A DNA stretch of 60,000 nt, from NCBI GenBank assembly GCA_016946835.1, contig JACVTC010000010.1, forward strand, positions 1,612,501 through 1,672,500, in the 5' to 3' direction. Each line of letters begins with the position of its first letter. Positions within the stretch are counted from its first letter, which is position 1. The notes under the pieces are model-generated. The model saw nothing but the letters and a program-made list of their open reading frames with translations. It ran no database searches and was not told where the DNA came from. Shown piece after piece: positions 28,007-38,098 of this stretch. This DNA comes from Neocallimastix lanati (nom. inval.). Lineage: Eukaryota; Neocallimastigomycota; Neocallimastigomycetes; Neocallimastigales; Neocallimastigaceae. The position numbers and the translations under genes were made by a program.

Positions 28007-29190
28007 GATTAAAGGTATCTTGTTGATCGTTAAAATAATTGAAAAATTGCAAATAATAAAGTTCTCCTAACTTTTAGCTTAGGTACATATTAGATTGTAA
28101 GTGGTTGAAGGGATAGATCAACGCTGAATAGAATTCTGAAATAATTATAACATAAAACCTTAAGCATAGAGAATATACTATGATTAGAAAGTAAGATCTT
28201 CAAAAGAATGAGATTGATTGAACAGAAAAAAAGAGGTTTGATTATCATAGTTACACATTTATTTTAATTCCAAATGACATTTTGTTCTTGTCAACCCATT
28301 TTAAGGGCATGATCAAAGAAATGAAATTATATTCTCTTAAATGTGAGCAATTACAAAAATATCTATCTGCAAATAAACCTCCAAAGTATTTATATATATT
28401 CAATATTGACACCAAATTTATCACATTTATCTAAAATGACGTTAATAAATATAATTAAATAAAAATAAGAAAGATGAAACAGTTTAGATAAAATGTTGAA
28501 AACAGATTACTAAATCATAAGCCTTTCTTTGGACCCAAGTAGGCTACCTATGTAAACTCATTATTAAACTTCCTTCTTAGATAGATTTCTCTGAATAGAA
28601 GTATAATTACTAATACATACATTCTTCATGATTATTGAAAACCAAATTCTTCGAGTCTAATAAATTTATTTTTTAAAAAAATACATATTCTGAGATTCTA
28701 TCATTTATTACCTTTAAAAAAAAAAAAAAAAAAAAAATTTTTTTTTTTTGTTAAACCTACATTAATTCCTGAAATACCTGAAATACCTGTGGTAATTATT
28801 GTCATTAGAATGGTCACCCTTCTTTTTTTTTTATTTTTATTTTTATTATTGGAAATAGATACAATGAAAGCAGTTTTCCATTTCTTAGGAAAGGAACCAT
28901 TCCAAATTTTTATTGAAGTAAAAAAAAAAAAAAAAAAAGTTTAAAAAACCAATTTTACAAATACTGGAGTACTTTTTCTCTAATCTCTTCACACTCTCTA
29001 TTTTACGGAATGTACCTTTTTTATTTTATTTTATTAATTTTTTTTGTAGATATGATCTCTCTTTTCCTATCATAATACAATAATAACTTTAAAAGTTTCT
29101 CTATTATTTTCATTATATTAATCTTAACTTTGTTTTTTAATAAAATTTTTTTTTAATTTTTTTTTTTTAGTTGATATATTTTTTATCTTA
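25726..29190. other. Degenerate repeat DNA, probably retroelement remains
   Basis: Base composition is visibly more mixed than elsewhere in gene-free DNA, as in decayed coding sequence, but no frame stays open. A T tract of 67 bases fills 26598-26664. A 9-bp inverted pair, ACTGAGAGG and CCTCTCAGT, lies at 26409-26417 and 26451-26459. Apart from the possible copia integrase piece near 26515 I could not identify the parent elements. Confidence 0.45.
26515..26600 (+). pseudogene. Possible Ty1/copia integrase C-terminal fragment
   Basis: The plus-strand frame reads VPESMKSNRASGVMIGYS followed by LFELSKA. This resembles the copia integrase stretch in which a K/R-rich segment precedes G-x-(F/M)-(V/I)-G-Y-S and SKAYR. 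It then runs into the long poly(T) tract. The match is short, so confidence is low. Confidence 0.35.
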
Positions 29191-29470
29191 ATATTTTTAT
29201 ATGTTAAATATGACACTTAAAATAAGAAATGATATTTATATTTATATATTTATTAAGTGTTTATTTATTTATTTTATTGCTTTTACATTAAGATATTAAG
29301 AAAGACCTTATTCTTTTAAGAATATATCATAATATCTTATTTATAACCATTTTTCTATAACAGTCTAACATTATAACACTTATTTAACGTTACACTCTAT
29401 TATACTATTGAGTAAAAATACTTTACACTTAATAATGTAGTATAATGTAAAATGTAATTAAGCACCTAAT
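29191..29470. repeat. Diverged copy of the mannanase 3'-flank repeat (possible LTR remnant)
   Basis: This stretch shares an ordered series of words with the DNA downstream of both mannanase genes (about 44640-44810 and 50480-50705): AGAAATGATATTTATATT, CTTTTACATTAAG, GAA-GAC-TTATTC-TTTAAGAAT and TTTACACTTAATAAT (the last only in the right-hand copy). Just to its right, in reverse orientation, is GGGGGAATATTAAATATC, which resembles the purine tract that precedes a copia 3' LTR. Since a minus-strand copia relic lies immediately beyond, the repeat may be an LTR. This is inference. Confidence 0.5.
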
Positions 29471-29734
29471 TTTGATATTTAATATTCCCCCTATATTGGC
29501 AAAGTATTTAAAGCTTGGGTCCAGAAATACTTCTGATTAATGGATTTGCCATCATTGAGTTAGAATTAATGAGTGTTAATTTAATTTTTTTTTTGTTTAA
29601 TAATTTCATCTTGAATATATTTGTATTTTATGTCCATATATTTACATCGTCCTTTTTTTTTTTTTTTTTTTATTTTCAGCTATATCCTTATTTGGTTTAT
29701 TATTTATTTCAATTTTAATACTAATATTTTTTTT

Positions 29735-30110
29735 TGTTGAATATTTCATTTACCAATCTTTCTATCCATATGACTTGTTTTGTACATTTTATTAAGCTGA
29801 AATATTCGGCTTCTGTGGTTGATAAGGCTATATTTTTTCTGAGTTTGATTTCTATGATATTAAACTAATTCCTATAACAAAACTATATCCTGAAGTGAGA
29901 TCTTTTTTTAATTTCATCAACCAGCGAAATCGTCATACCAATAAGTTCTTAAAAAAAATTTTTTTTCCGTGATTCATGAATTGAATAGTCCTTTGTACTT
30001 TTCAAGGTATTTTAAATATTTGAATACCTGTATTTAAATCAACTTTTGTTAGATTCTCGGAAAATCTTACAGCTTGGTTTGACTGCAAATGTTATAATTT
30101 GGTCTTTTTT
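29735..30110 (-). pseudogene. Ty1/copia reverse transcriptase-RNase H relic
   Basis: Reading the minus strand across several frameshifts gives, in order: an RPN..ITFAV-like piece, FSENLTKVDLNTGIQIFK (the region before KRxLRYLKGT), YLKYLEKYKGLF, DDFAG, DLTSGYSFVIG (KSTSGYxFxxG region), and ALSTTEAEYFSL-like sequence continuing into TKQVIWIERLVNE. That order and spacing are the copia RT end and RNase H domain. Multiple frameshifts and stops make it a dead copy. The fifth and last blocks are the most diagnostic. Confidence 0.75.
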
Positions 30111-30117
30111 TTTTTTT

Positions 30118-30210
30118 GGTGATATTTATTGCAATAATAGGTTCTAAATCCAATGATTCAATGAAAGGTATTCCAAGGTATGTATACGGATTAGAGCACT
30201 GTAGAAAGTC
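30118..30210 (-). pseudogene. Possible non-LTR (LINE) reverse transcriptase fragment
   Basis: A 31-codon open minus-strand stretch contains NPYTYLGIPF followed by SLDLEPII. YLGIPF/YLGIxL followed by a Leu-Pro-Ile-type helix is typical of the region after the catalytic motif of LINE-like reverse transcriptases. It abuts the copia relic but does not belong to the copia order. Confidence 0.35.
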
Positions 30211-30377
30211 CTTTTTATTATATTAGATTAGCAAAACTTCATATTATAAAAGAAAATAAAGTAAAATAATAATAAATAAATTATTATTAAATATTTTCCT
30301 TCAATTTAAATTAAGTCTTTTTTTTTTAACAACAGAAAAAGTGTAAATACCTACGATCAATAATTGGAAAATGTCAA

Positions 30378-30562
<185 letters not shown>

Positions 30563-30793
30563 TATAAGTTAAAATAAAATAAAAACAAAAAAATAAAAAA
30601 AAAAAAAAACAGAATTAAAATTAAAACTAAAAATTAAATATAAATATATATATATATTTAATTCTTTTATTATTCGTTTTGTTGTTAAAACTTTACTTGT
30701 GAAGTTTATTTGTATTTGTTTTTCTTTGATACCTTTTTTTTTCTACTATTATTATGATTATTTTTAGTAAGCAATTTTTTTTATTTGTTTGAC

Positions 30794-30827
<34 letters not shown>

Positions 30828-30843
30828 TTATTTATTTATTTAT

Positions 30844-31264
30844 TTATTTAATTGGAGTAAATACTTGAGCTGTAATTTCATTGGAATTTGGATTTCTCTT
30901 AATTACCTCTCTGATTATTTTTACAGCACCCTATTCATAAAGAAGGTTTATATATCAATTGAAATAAATAATGTAATATAATATAATACAATATAATATA
31001 ATATGTTTCAATAAATATATATATACATTTTGAAAAATAAAAAAAAAAAAAAATAAAAATCAAATAAATAAAATAAAAAATAAAATAAAAAATAAGAATA
31101 AGAATAATACATATTTAAATATGTATTATTTATGTAATCAATATAAAAAAAACTAATTTTTTACAGTTGACTTGTAAAATATTTATAAAAGTAATAATAA
31201 CTGATAGAAAATACAAATCCATAAAAATATAAAAAGTAAAATAAAAAATAACATAATAAAATAA

Positions 31265-31340
<76 letters not shown>

Positions 31341-32288
31341 TATATATATATATATTTATAATTAAAAAAGGTAATAAATAAAGAATAAAAATTAAAAAAA
31401 AAAAAAAAATTGAATTGAATAAAATTAACTATTATAACATAATAAAATATAGCATGATTAGATTAGTTTAGCTTAATCTTTTTACTTTTAATAAGTCATC
31501 ACATTTTCCATGATTGATTGAGAATTCCTTTCGACCATCCAATTCATAGAGGTCACCATCGCTCTGAATGAAGCAAATAAAATGTATGTCTACATTATTC
31601 TCTGCTTCTGAAACTGAGGTTTGGCCCTTTACTGAATACTTTGAATGAACAGAAGCTAAATCCTTACTTTGTTCCAAATATCTTACTTTTTCCATGGGGG
31701 AAAGATTTTAAGTTTCTTCATATCTTTAAGGTACCATCTCCTTTTAAATCCTAATATTATCCAATACAAAATTTAAATATACATATTTTATTATATATAA
31801 TTATATTTAATTAAATATAATTAAATTATTATTATTACTAATATAATTATTATTAATATTTATAAAACAACATAATAAAATAATTATAGTATTTTAAAAT
31901 TAAAAATAAAAAAAAAAATAACAATCTAGTATATATATTACAACTACTATATAATCATTGGTAAAAAAAAAAAAAAAGATTATATTATAAAATATATATA
32001 TATATATGAATATATACCAATATCTACTAATTTAGTATTATTTAATAATGCATGATGAATAGCCATTGTACCGCATGCATTCTAACCATAGATTATATAT
32101 TATATATTAATATATAATTATTAATATATAATTAAATATATATATATATATATAAATATAATATATATTATGAATTGTATTATTAATAATAAGTACTGAA
32201 ATAGTTTGATTTGAGAAGTAAATATTTTTTGATATAGTTTGATCCTCCATTTTAATTCTTTCATTTTCATCTTTGGAACAATTTTCAC
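30844..32288 (-). CDS. Ubiquitin carboxyl-terminal hydrolase, UCH family (peptidase C12); 5'-incomplete, one apparent frameshift
   Basis: A cysteine protease family that removes small adducts from the ubiquitin C-terminus in the cytosol or nucleus. Four exons can be placed on the minus strand: 32288-32197, 32081-32018, 31750-31486 and 30930-30844, all with GT-AG introns that keep phase. Exon 1 ends YFSNQTIS (oxyanion Gln) and exon 2 begins NACGTMAIHHALLNN (catalytic Cys). Exon 3 has NLSPMEKVRYLE, HFICF (catalytic His) and YELDGRKEFSINHG (catalytic Asp). Exon 4 ends QVFTPIK and stop. All catalytic residues survive. Two oddities: one A appears to be missing in an A run near 31706-31709, so the frame breaks before LSPMEKV. 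Also, the roughly 80 N-terminal residues normal for the family are not found; upstream of 32289 is non-coding DNA and then a mannanase-flank repeat at 32620. It may be a pseudogene, or the frameshift may be an assembly error. Confidence 0.8.
31264..31360. repeat. (AAT)n and (AT)n microsatellite inside the last UCH intron
   Basis: About 76 bases of AAT followed by AT repeats, lying in the 555-base intron 30931-31485. Confidence 0.9.
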
Positions 32289-32619
32289 TCATTTATTATT
32301 ACTTATTATCAATATTATTAAATAAATCATATATATGTATATATATTATATAAATATAAAAAATAATCTACAATAAAAATGAAAATTTCATAAAAATAAA
32401 AAATTATAATATTTATGAAAAAGAAAAAAAAAAAAGAAAATAATCAAAATTAACATTGGTATTTAGTATTTAATATATTCAAAAAATAATGAAATAAAAA
32501 GACAAATATATAAATAAAATAACAATTAATTTATAATAATAATAAAATAATATTTTAATATATTATTTCATTTAATTCGATATATAATTTATTATATATC
32601 TATATATATTTATAAATTA

Positions 32620-32960
32620 TAAAAATTATTAACAATGAAAATTTATTAATATATTTTAAATATTATATCAAATATTTTCCATTATTATAATAAATAAAGT
32701 TCTAAATGTTAGAATTTTTAAAAAAATTATATATATTTTTTTAATATTATTATCATTAAAATTGTTCCTATATTCCGAAAAATAACAATGCAATTTACAT
32801 TTTAATATAAACATTAATGTAATTTAGAAACTAATATATACTTTTTTGGATTAATTATTGTCTGTATTCATTAATATTCATTATAGTAATTAAATTTTTT
32901 AATAAAAAATTTTTATATTATGAGATTACTTATAATTCATTATTTAATTTATTTATAAAA
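32620..32960 (+). repeat. Extra partial copy of the mannanase 5'-flank sequence
   Basis: Words such as CAAATATTTTCCATTATTAT, AATAAATAAAGTTCTAAATG, CCTATATTCCG, ATAACAATGCAATTTACATT and TTTTTTGGATTAATTATTGT occur in the same order and strand. They match the flanks about 500-700 bases upstream of the two mannanase start codons (42110-42350 and 48080-48310). No mannanase gene follows, so it is a fragment. It begins where the missing 5' exons of the UCH gene would be expected. Confidence 0.75.
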
Positions 32961-33383
32961 ATATATTACTTGAATTTTTGAATAACTTGTAGATTAGTAG
33001 CTTAGTTTAATATATGTAAACTAATTCAGAAAGTGATAAGTAATAAGTAACTAAAATCAAGTTATATACTTTATTTTAACTCAACAATAGTTTCAGCTTA
33101 TTGAAATAAAATTGATAATTTAGTAAAACAATAATTTATAAATTTTTAATATATTTATATAGATAATGTTAACTTTATTATATAATTTTTAATCTTATTT
33201 TGTTAAACTTTAAATCTAATATAAGGGAATTTAGATTTTTTTTAATAAATATATCTACTTAAAAATTAATATTTTAAATTTATAAAGTGAAAATTAAATA
33301 CATTTTTGTTATATATTAAAGTTTTCAATTTTTTAATTGGTTTTAATTATTAAATATTTTATTACAAAATTATTATTATCATG

Positions 33384-34077
33384 TGATAAAGTACGCCTTT
33401 GGTTCAAGTTCTCTTGTTGGGAGAAGTTTTATAAAATTGTTATTTAATTATAAAATTTATTTATTTATTTAAAAATAATTATAAAATTAATTAATACATG
33501 TATTCAATATTTATCTTGAAAATATAAAATAATTATAATATAAATTTGGCATAAAATTGTGCTGCAAAGAATAATTATAAAGAATTATTCTTGTTTTTAT
33601 ATTTGAAATTCATAATAAACTATTTAATTAATTAATTCTCTTAGAGTAACTATTAAGTATTTAAAGTATTTAATATAAAAGTATAAAATAAAATATAAAA
33701 TATTCATAAAATATTAATAAAAATATAAATTTATTATAATTAATAAAATATTAATATAAAATAATAATTATTAAAATAATTAAAAATATAATAAAATAAA
33801 ATATTAAATATAAAAATAATAAAAATAATAAAAAGAAATTTATAAATTATTTCAATTTTAACATAACATAAAATTTATGTAATAAATTTTATGTTTACAT
33901 TAATTTTTATGTTCTTTCATAATTTTATGTCTTTACATAATTTTAATTTTCTCACGTTATTTTCGATCACGTTTTATTTATGTCACGAATTTGCAAATGA
34001 TTTATTAATTTATTTTTATGTAATTATTAATAAAATAATTTATTAATAATTAAAGTTTTTATTTACGTTTTATATCA
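33384..34077 (-). repeat. 3' LTR of the Ty3/gypsy element
   Basis: 694 bases. In element orientation it starts TGATATAAAACG and ends TACTTTATCA, with TG...CA ends and a 5-base terminal inverted repeat TGATA/TATCA. Confidence 0.93.
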
Positions 34078-34091
34078 TTCGTCCCTTCTTT
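34078..34091 (-). other. Polypurine tract
   Basis: In element orientation AAAGAAGGGACGAA directly precedes the 3' LTR. This is the usual site of plus-strand DNA priming. Confidence 0.8.
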
Positions 34092-34099
34092 AGTTACAA

Positions 34100-35734
34100 C
34101 TATGGTATAGTTGTTGAATTAAATTTTATTATGTTTTTAATATGTACGGGTCTTTCCAAAGGTAGCTTTGTATTTGGGTCCACTAGTTTTACGGTATTAA
34201 ATTGTTTTCCTGTAACTTCAAATGGACCTACAAAATAAGGATCAAGTTTATATCTAGAAAAATTTCGAACTTTCACTAAATCTCCTATTTTAATTTGGTT
34301 TTGTTTATTCATACTAGTAATTTCTTCTCTTCGAGTTTCCCAATATTTATTATTCTTCTTTATATTATTACATGCGTCTATAACCCATTTATTATGATTA
34401 ATAAATTTTTCAATTAATAATTCTTCTTTGCTTCCTTGTACATTCGAAGTTGGAAGAGATGAAGCTAATTCAAATGGTTGTTGATCTCTTCTTCCATAAA
34501 GCAATTCGAAACTTGAATATTTAGTAACTGAATTTTTCGAAGTTCTTAAAGCCCATAAAGCAAAAGGTAGGACAAGATCCCATTCTTTTTCTTTACTTGC
34601 TAATAGATGTAATAATTTTCCTATTTCTCTATTACGATTTTCAGTTAGACCATTAGATTCAGGATGATACGTTACAGTAAATTTAATGTATACGTCATAC
34701 AAATCCAAAAATATTTTTGTAAAATCTGAATTAAATTGTACACCATTATCAGTTGTAATTGTATTTGGTGTACCAAATCTTGCAAAAATTTGAGACAAAA
34801 AGTTGACTACGTCACGTGAAGTAATGGTAGATAGCGGTTGTGCTTCTACCCATTTTGTAAAGTAATCTACTATAACAATAATATATTGATTTCCACTACT
34901 GGTTTCTGGTAGTGGTCCAATTATATCTAAACCCAAGTGCGTAAAAGGAGCTTCTACTTGTGTTGCAAATTTTTCGGTAGGTTCCGGAATTTCGTTTCTT
35001 TTGTTTAATTGACAATTTTCACAATTTGCAATAAATCTTTTTATATCTACTGTCATTCCTTTCCAGTAGAAAGATTTTCTTAATCGTTCATATGTTTTAT
35101 CAAAACCTTCATGACCGATGGCATGGGCTTTCCATATAAGATTGAATTTTTCTTCATTCGTGGTAATAATTTTTCTTAAATTTTCCTCTTCTTTCAAATA
35201 TTTACTACCATCAATAGTTATTATATGATCATTAATGAATTTTTGCATAAATTCAGTAATATTTGAATTTTCTTCATTAATAGTTTCATTATTATTTCCA
35301 TTTTCTTCAATATTATTATTATTATTAACATTATTAGAATTAATAGTATTAATGGAGTATATTTTATAAGTATTATTATTATATTCTTCACTTTTATTAT
35401 CAAGTATATTATCAATATATTTTATTGTATTATTTTTCAATTGATTTATTTGTCCTTTTAATTGACATAGATCATTAAAATTATGTTTTTCGTACATAGA
35501 AGAATTACCTTGGTTATATTGTAATATATAGGAATTTATATTTGCTAATATATTAGAATAATATTCAATTATATTTCTTTTTAATTGAAGTAATTGAATT
35601 AAAAATTTTTTTAATTTACTCTGATTTAATTTTAATTTATTGAAATTTATATTGAGCCATATATTAGGATTATATTGTAATTTATTGAAATCCATATTGT
35701 CAGTAAAAAGATTAGAAATTTTTGAAAATTTCAA
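34100..35734 (-). CDS. Ty3/gypsy integrase (IN) with N-terminal spacer
   Basis: 544 residues. Residues 1-160 are a K/L/N-rich, partly coiled spacer with no known domain and no RT or RNase H motif. The integrase follows: zinc-binding H2C2 at His204, His208, Cys238, Cys241; DD35E triad Asp270 (GLDIIGPL), Asp329 (TTDNGVQF) and Glu365 (HPESNGLTEN). A C-terminal domain has a DPYFVGPFEV motif near 498-507 and ends KNIIKFNSTTIP. There is no chromodomain. Integrase joins element cDNA to host DNA in the nucleus. All catalytic residues are intact. The first ATG lies just downstream of the SINE-like insertion; in a complete element this would be the 3' part of a Pol polyprotein, so the ORF start is not necessarily a true start. 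The reading frame is open upstream to near the insertion. Confidence 0.93.
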   Translation of the reverse strand: MKFSKISNLFTDNMDFNKLQYNPNIWLNINFNKLKLNQSKLKKFLIQLLQLKRNIIEYYSNILANINSYILQYNQGNSSMYEKHNFNDLCQLKGQINQLKNNTIKYIDNILDNKSEEYNNNTYKIYSINTINSNNVNNNNNIEENGNNNETINEENSNITEFMQKFINDHIITIDGSKYLKEEENLRKIITTNEEKFNLIWKAHAIGHEGFDKTYERLRKSFYWKGMTVDIKRFIANCENCQLNKRNEIPEPTEKFATQVEAPFTHLGLDIIGPLPETSSGNQYIIVIVDYFTKWVEAQPLSTITSRDVVNFLSQIFARFGTPNTITTDNGVQFNSDFTKIFLDLYDVYIKFTVTYHPESNGLTENRNREIGKLLHLLASKEKEWDLVLPFALWALRTSKNSVTKYSSFELLYGRRDQQPFELASSLPTSNVQGSKEELLIEKFINHNKWVIDACNNIKKNNKYWETRREEITSMNKQNQIKIGDLVKVRNFSRYKLDPYFVGPFEVTGKQFNTVKLVDPNTKLPLERPVHIKNIIKFNSTTIP

Positions 35735-35780
35735 ATTGTCTATATACCACCATTTTTCCCTCAGTTTTTGAAATTTGAAA

Positions 35781-36236
35781 TTTTTAAATTTTAAGCCATG
35801 TTGGTCCAGTCGGTTAGGACGATACAGGTCACTGTAGAGGGCGGGGTTCGAATCCTCGGCATGGCACCAAATAATCGGATGAGGTTTCTATCCTGGGATA
35901 TCATGAGACCACACGTGATGTCCATAAGGCTTTCCCTCAAATGATTATTTCACCCATCCCTGATACTACGCTTTGAATTGAAGCATAGACCTTGATGATT
36001 GTAAAATTTCCAATCGCCAATGATTACACCCACTAGGGAGGAGTTAATGGTTCCGTTCTGATGCTCGTGGTCATTAGAGATATATGTAGGAACGTTAGGA
36101 ATGCATCTCCGGGCAGTGTGTAACGACGATTGAGAGCGGCGAAGCTGATACAGTATGCCAATAACTCATCACCTTACAGTTAATTAATAACTGTATGGCC
36201 ATATGGGAGATGGGTACCCATATGTGCAAGTCTATG

Positions 36237-36269
<33 letters not shown>

Positions 36270-36271
36270 AA
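35781..36271 (+). mobile_element. SINE-like element with tRNA-like head and poly(T) tail, nested in the retrotransposon
   Basis: The insert 35795-36262 starts with a tRNA-like sequence, continues with about 365 bases of mixed-composition body, and ends in 25 T residues (36238-36262). The flanking sequence TTTTTAAATTTTAA is present at 35781-35794 and 36258-36271, consistent with a 14-base target duplication. At least AAATTTTAA is unambiguous; the T part merges with the tail. It is in the opposite orientation to the host element. The body has no ORF and no match that I recognise; a T-rich tail is known in some plant SINE families. The upstream retrotransposon ORF now runs into the insert and ends at 36095. 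Confidence 0.75.
35795..35869 (+). other. tRNA-like head of the SINE with internal Pol III promoter
   Basis: It starts GCCATGT, which pairs with GCATGGC before a discriminator A and an encoded CCA (35867-35869). The D stem is GTCC/GGAC. The A box is TGGTCCAGTCGG and the B box GGTTCGAATCC is perfect. The anticodon arm is abnormal: TACAG/CTGTA closes a loop of only 4 bases (GTCA). With encoded CCA and a defective anticodon arm, this is a SINE head rather than a functional tRNA gene. Confidence 0.75.
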
Positions 36272-38086
36272 ATTTTTCTTAATTTTTAAACTTGAAATTT
36301 TTTTATTATTTAATATATTAATATGTGGCGTATTTGACTCTTTTAATTTCTTATTTCTTGTATCCGTAGTAAAATTATTAGATTTATTATTATTAATATT
36401 ATCATTATAATTTAAAGTATTAATTAATTTACTAGGATTAATATATTTAACAAAACAACTAATTAATTCGGCTTCCTGATTTTCTAATAAAGGTGTAATA
36501 ATATCAAAAGAATCATAGGAAGTAAAACGACATAAAGTTTTAGCCATAGGATGAATAAATAAATAATTATCAGCTATAGTTTTAAGACCAATTAGCAAAT
36601 CAAAATAATTAGTATTATGATCAATAACACAAAAGTTTGCAGAAAAAGAATAAGTATTAATAAGAACATTTAAACGGATAACTATGGCGTCAGTGACTGT
36701 GTCATCACCTAAAGCTTCGTAGATACGACCATGACAAACACCTACCGTTTCATATTGACCAGGTAGAGAATTAAAATAATCAACAGAAATAAGATTTAAA
36801 TTGCTACCGGAATCTATGAGCAATTTATTTTCAATATTATCGACAGAGGCTAGAACAATACCTAAGTCGTCTTCTTTGAAATTGTTATTATTTTTAATTT
36901 CATCATATTCATAATTATAGACAAAATTATCCTCTATATTCATAGTACTAGAAATTTTTAATTTTTCTAATTTTAAATTTTTAATTAAATCAGCTCTTGC
37001 TTTGGGAGAAATATCTAATAATTGAGCATATGTAATATCACATTTAGTATTTGCTAAATCTTTCGATAAATTATAAGGTTCAATAGAATATTTATTAGCT
37101 AATAATATATGTTTTTCTATCTTTTCATTTTTATTATTATTATTAGTATCTTCATCATGATCACGTGTATCAGGAGGATCTTTAATATTAAATCGGACTT
37201 TCTTTTTATTGGTCCCAACTTTTAATTCTTTCGGATTAATTAAATTTTTATTAAAATTATTAAGATCATTAGGGTTAAAATCATCAGTAGAATAATTTAA
37301 GTTATTTAATTTTTGATTAGAATTAGAATAATTATTTAAAGTATCATTATTAGTATTTTTAAGATTATTAAATTTATTATCAATTAAAATTTTATTATTA
37401 AAATCATTAGAATTATTATTAAAAAAATTTTTGTTATTATTAGAATTAATTAATAAACTTTCTTCATTAGTATTCATTTTTATAGAATTATTATTATCGG
37501 AAATTTTGTTAGAATCATTAATTAAATTAGTATTAGAATTATAGTTTAATTTATTTGAATTATTATTAATTAAAATATCAGAATTTTTATTAGTATTAAA
37601 AAAATTTAATTCAGAATTATTATTAGAAATATTATTAAATTTATTAGAAATATTATTATTTTTATTAGAATTATTAGAATTTTTATTAAAATTTGAATTA
37701 TCATTTGACTTATTAGAATTATAAGTATTTAAATTATTTGAATTATTATTATTAGAATTATTATTAGAATTAATATTAGAATTATTAATAAAATCATTAT
37801 CATTATTACTATTAGTAGAATTATTAAAATTTTTATCAGTGGTACGCTTACGTAAGTGAGGATTAATTATTTTTCTATTAGGTACATCAACTTCAAAATT
37901 CGTTTGGTCTTCCATTTCCGGCTGTTTTTCATTTGTTTTAAAAGTACTTTTCTTAGCCGAATTGGATTTTGATTTTCTAATAGGTGTACCTGGAGGTAAT
38001 TCTACACTTTTTCTTTTCACTGCGTCCACGTAATAATGTTTCCTATTTTTAGTGTTTTGGTTTAGGGGAGAGCACTTACTCCCCAT
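36095..38086 (-). CDS. Gag-Pro C-terminal part: Asn-rich linker and retroviral-type aspartic protease
   Basis: 663 residues from the ATG; it is probably made as a Gag-Pro fusion by -1 frameshifting, since the frame is open upstream to the slippery site. Residues 1-80 are basic and 85-320 are an Asn/Ser-rich low-complexity linker. The protease domain is about 405-510, with the catalytic loop LLIDSGSNLNLIS (Asp425) and the FDLLIG motif at 495-500 that closes the retropepsin fold. The normal frame continues to the Lys run near residues 609-616, which is the poly(A) side of the SINE tail. The last 45 or so residues are encoded by the SINE and are foreign. A complete element would continue into RT, which is absent here. 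Confidence 0.85.
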
Positions 38087-38098
38087 TACTAGTTTAAA
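38065..38098 (-). promoter_or_regulatory. Predicted -1 ribosomal frameshift signal at the gag/pro junction
   Basis: In transcript orientation the heptamer TTTAAAC (38098-38092) sits in the zero frame as T TTA AAC, directly before the gag stop TAG (38091-38089). After a 7-base spacer (TAGTAAT) comes a hairpin: GGGGAG (38084-38079), an 8-base loop, CTCCCC (38070-38065). A -1 slip reads CTA GTA ATG and enters the protease frame, which is open there. Slippery heptamer, spacer length and a G+C-rich stem in very A+T-rich DNA match known -1 frameshift sites. Confidence 0.8.

Noticed and set aside
35795-35869. Functional tRNA gene
   Set aside because: CCA is encoded, the anticodon loop is too short, and it is the head of a flanked, T-tailed insert, so it is annotated as a SINE head.
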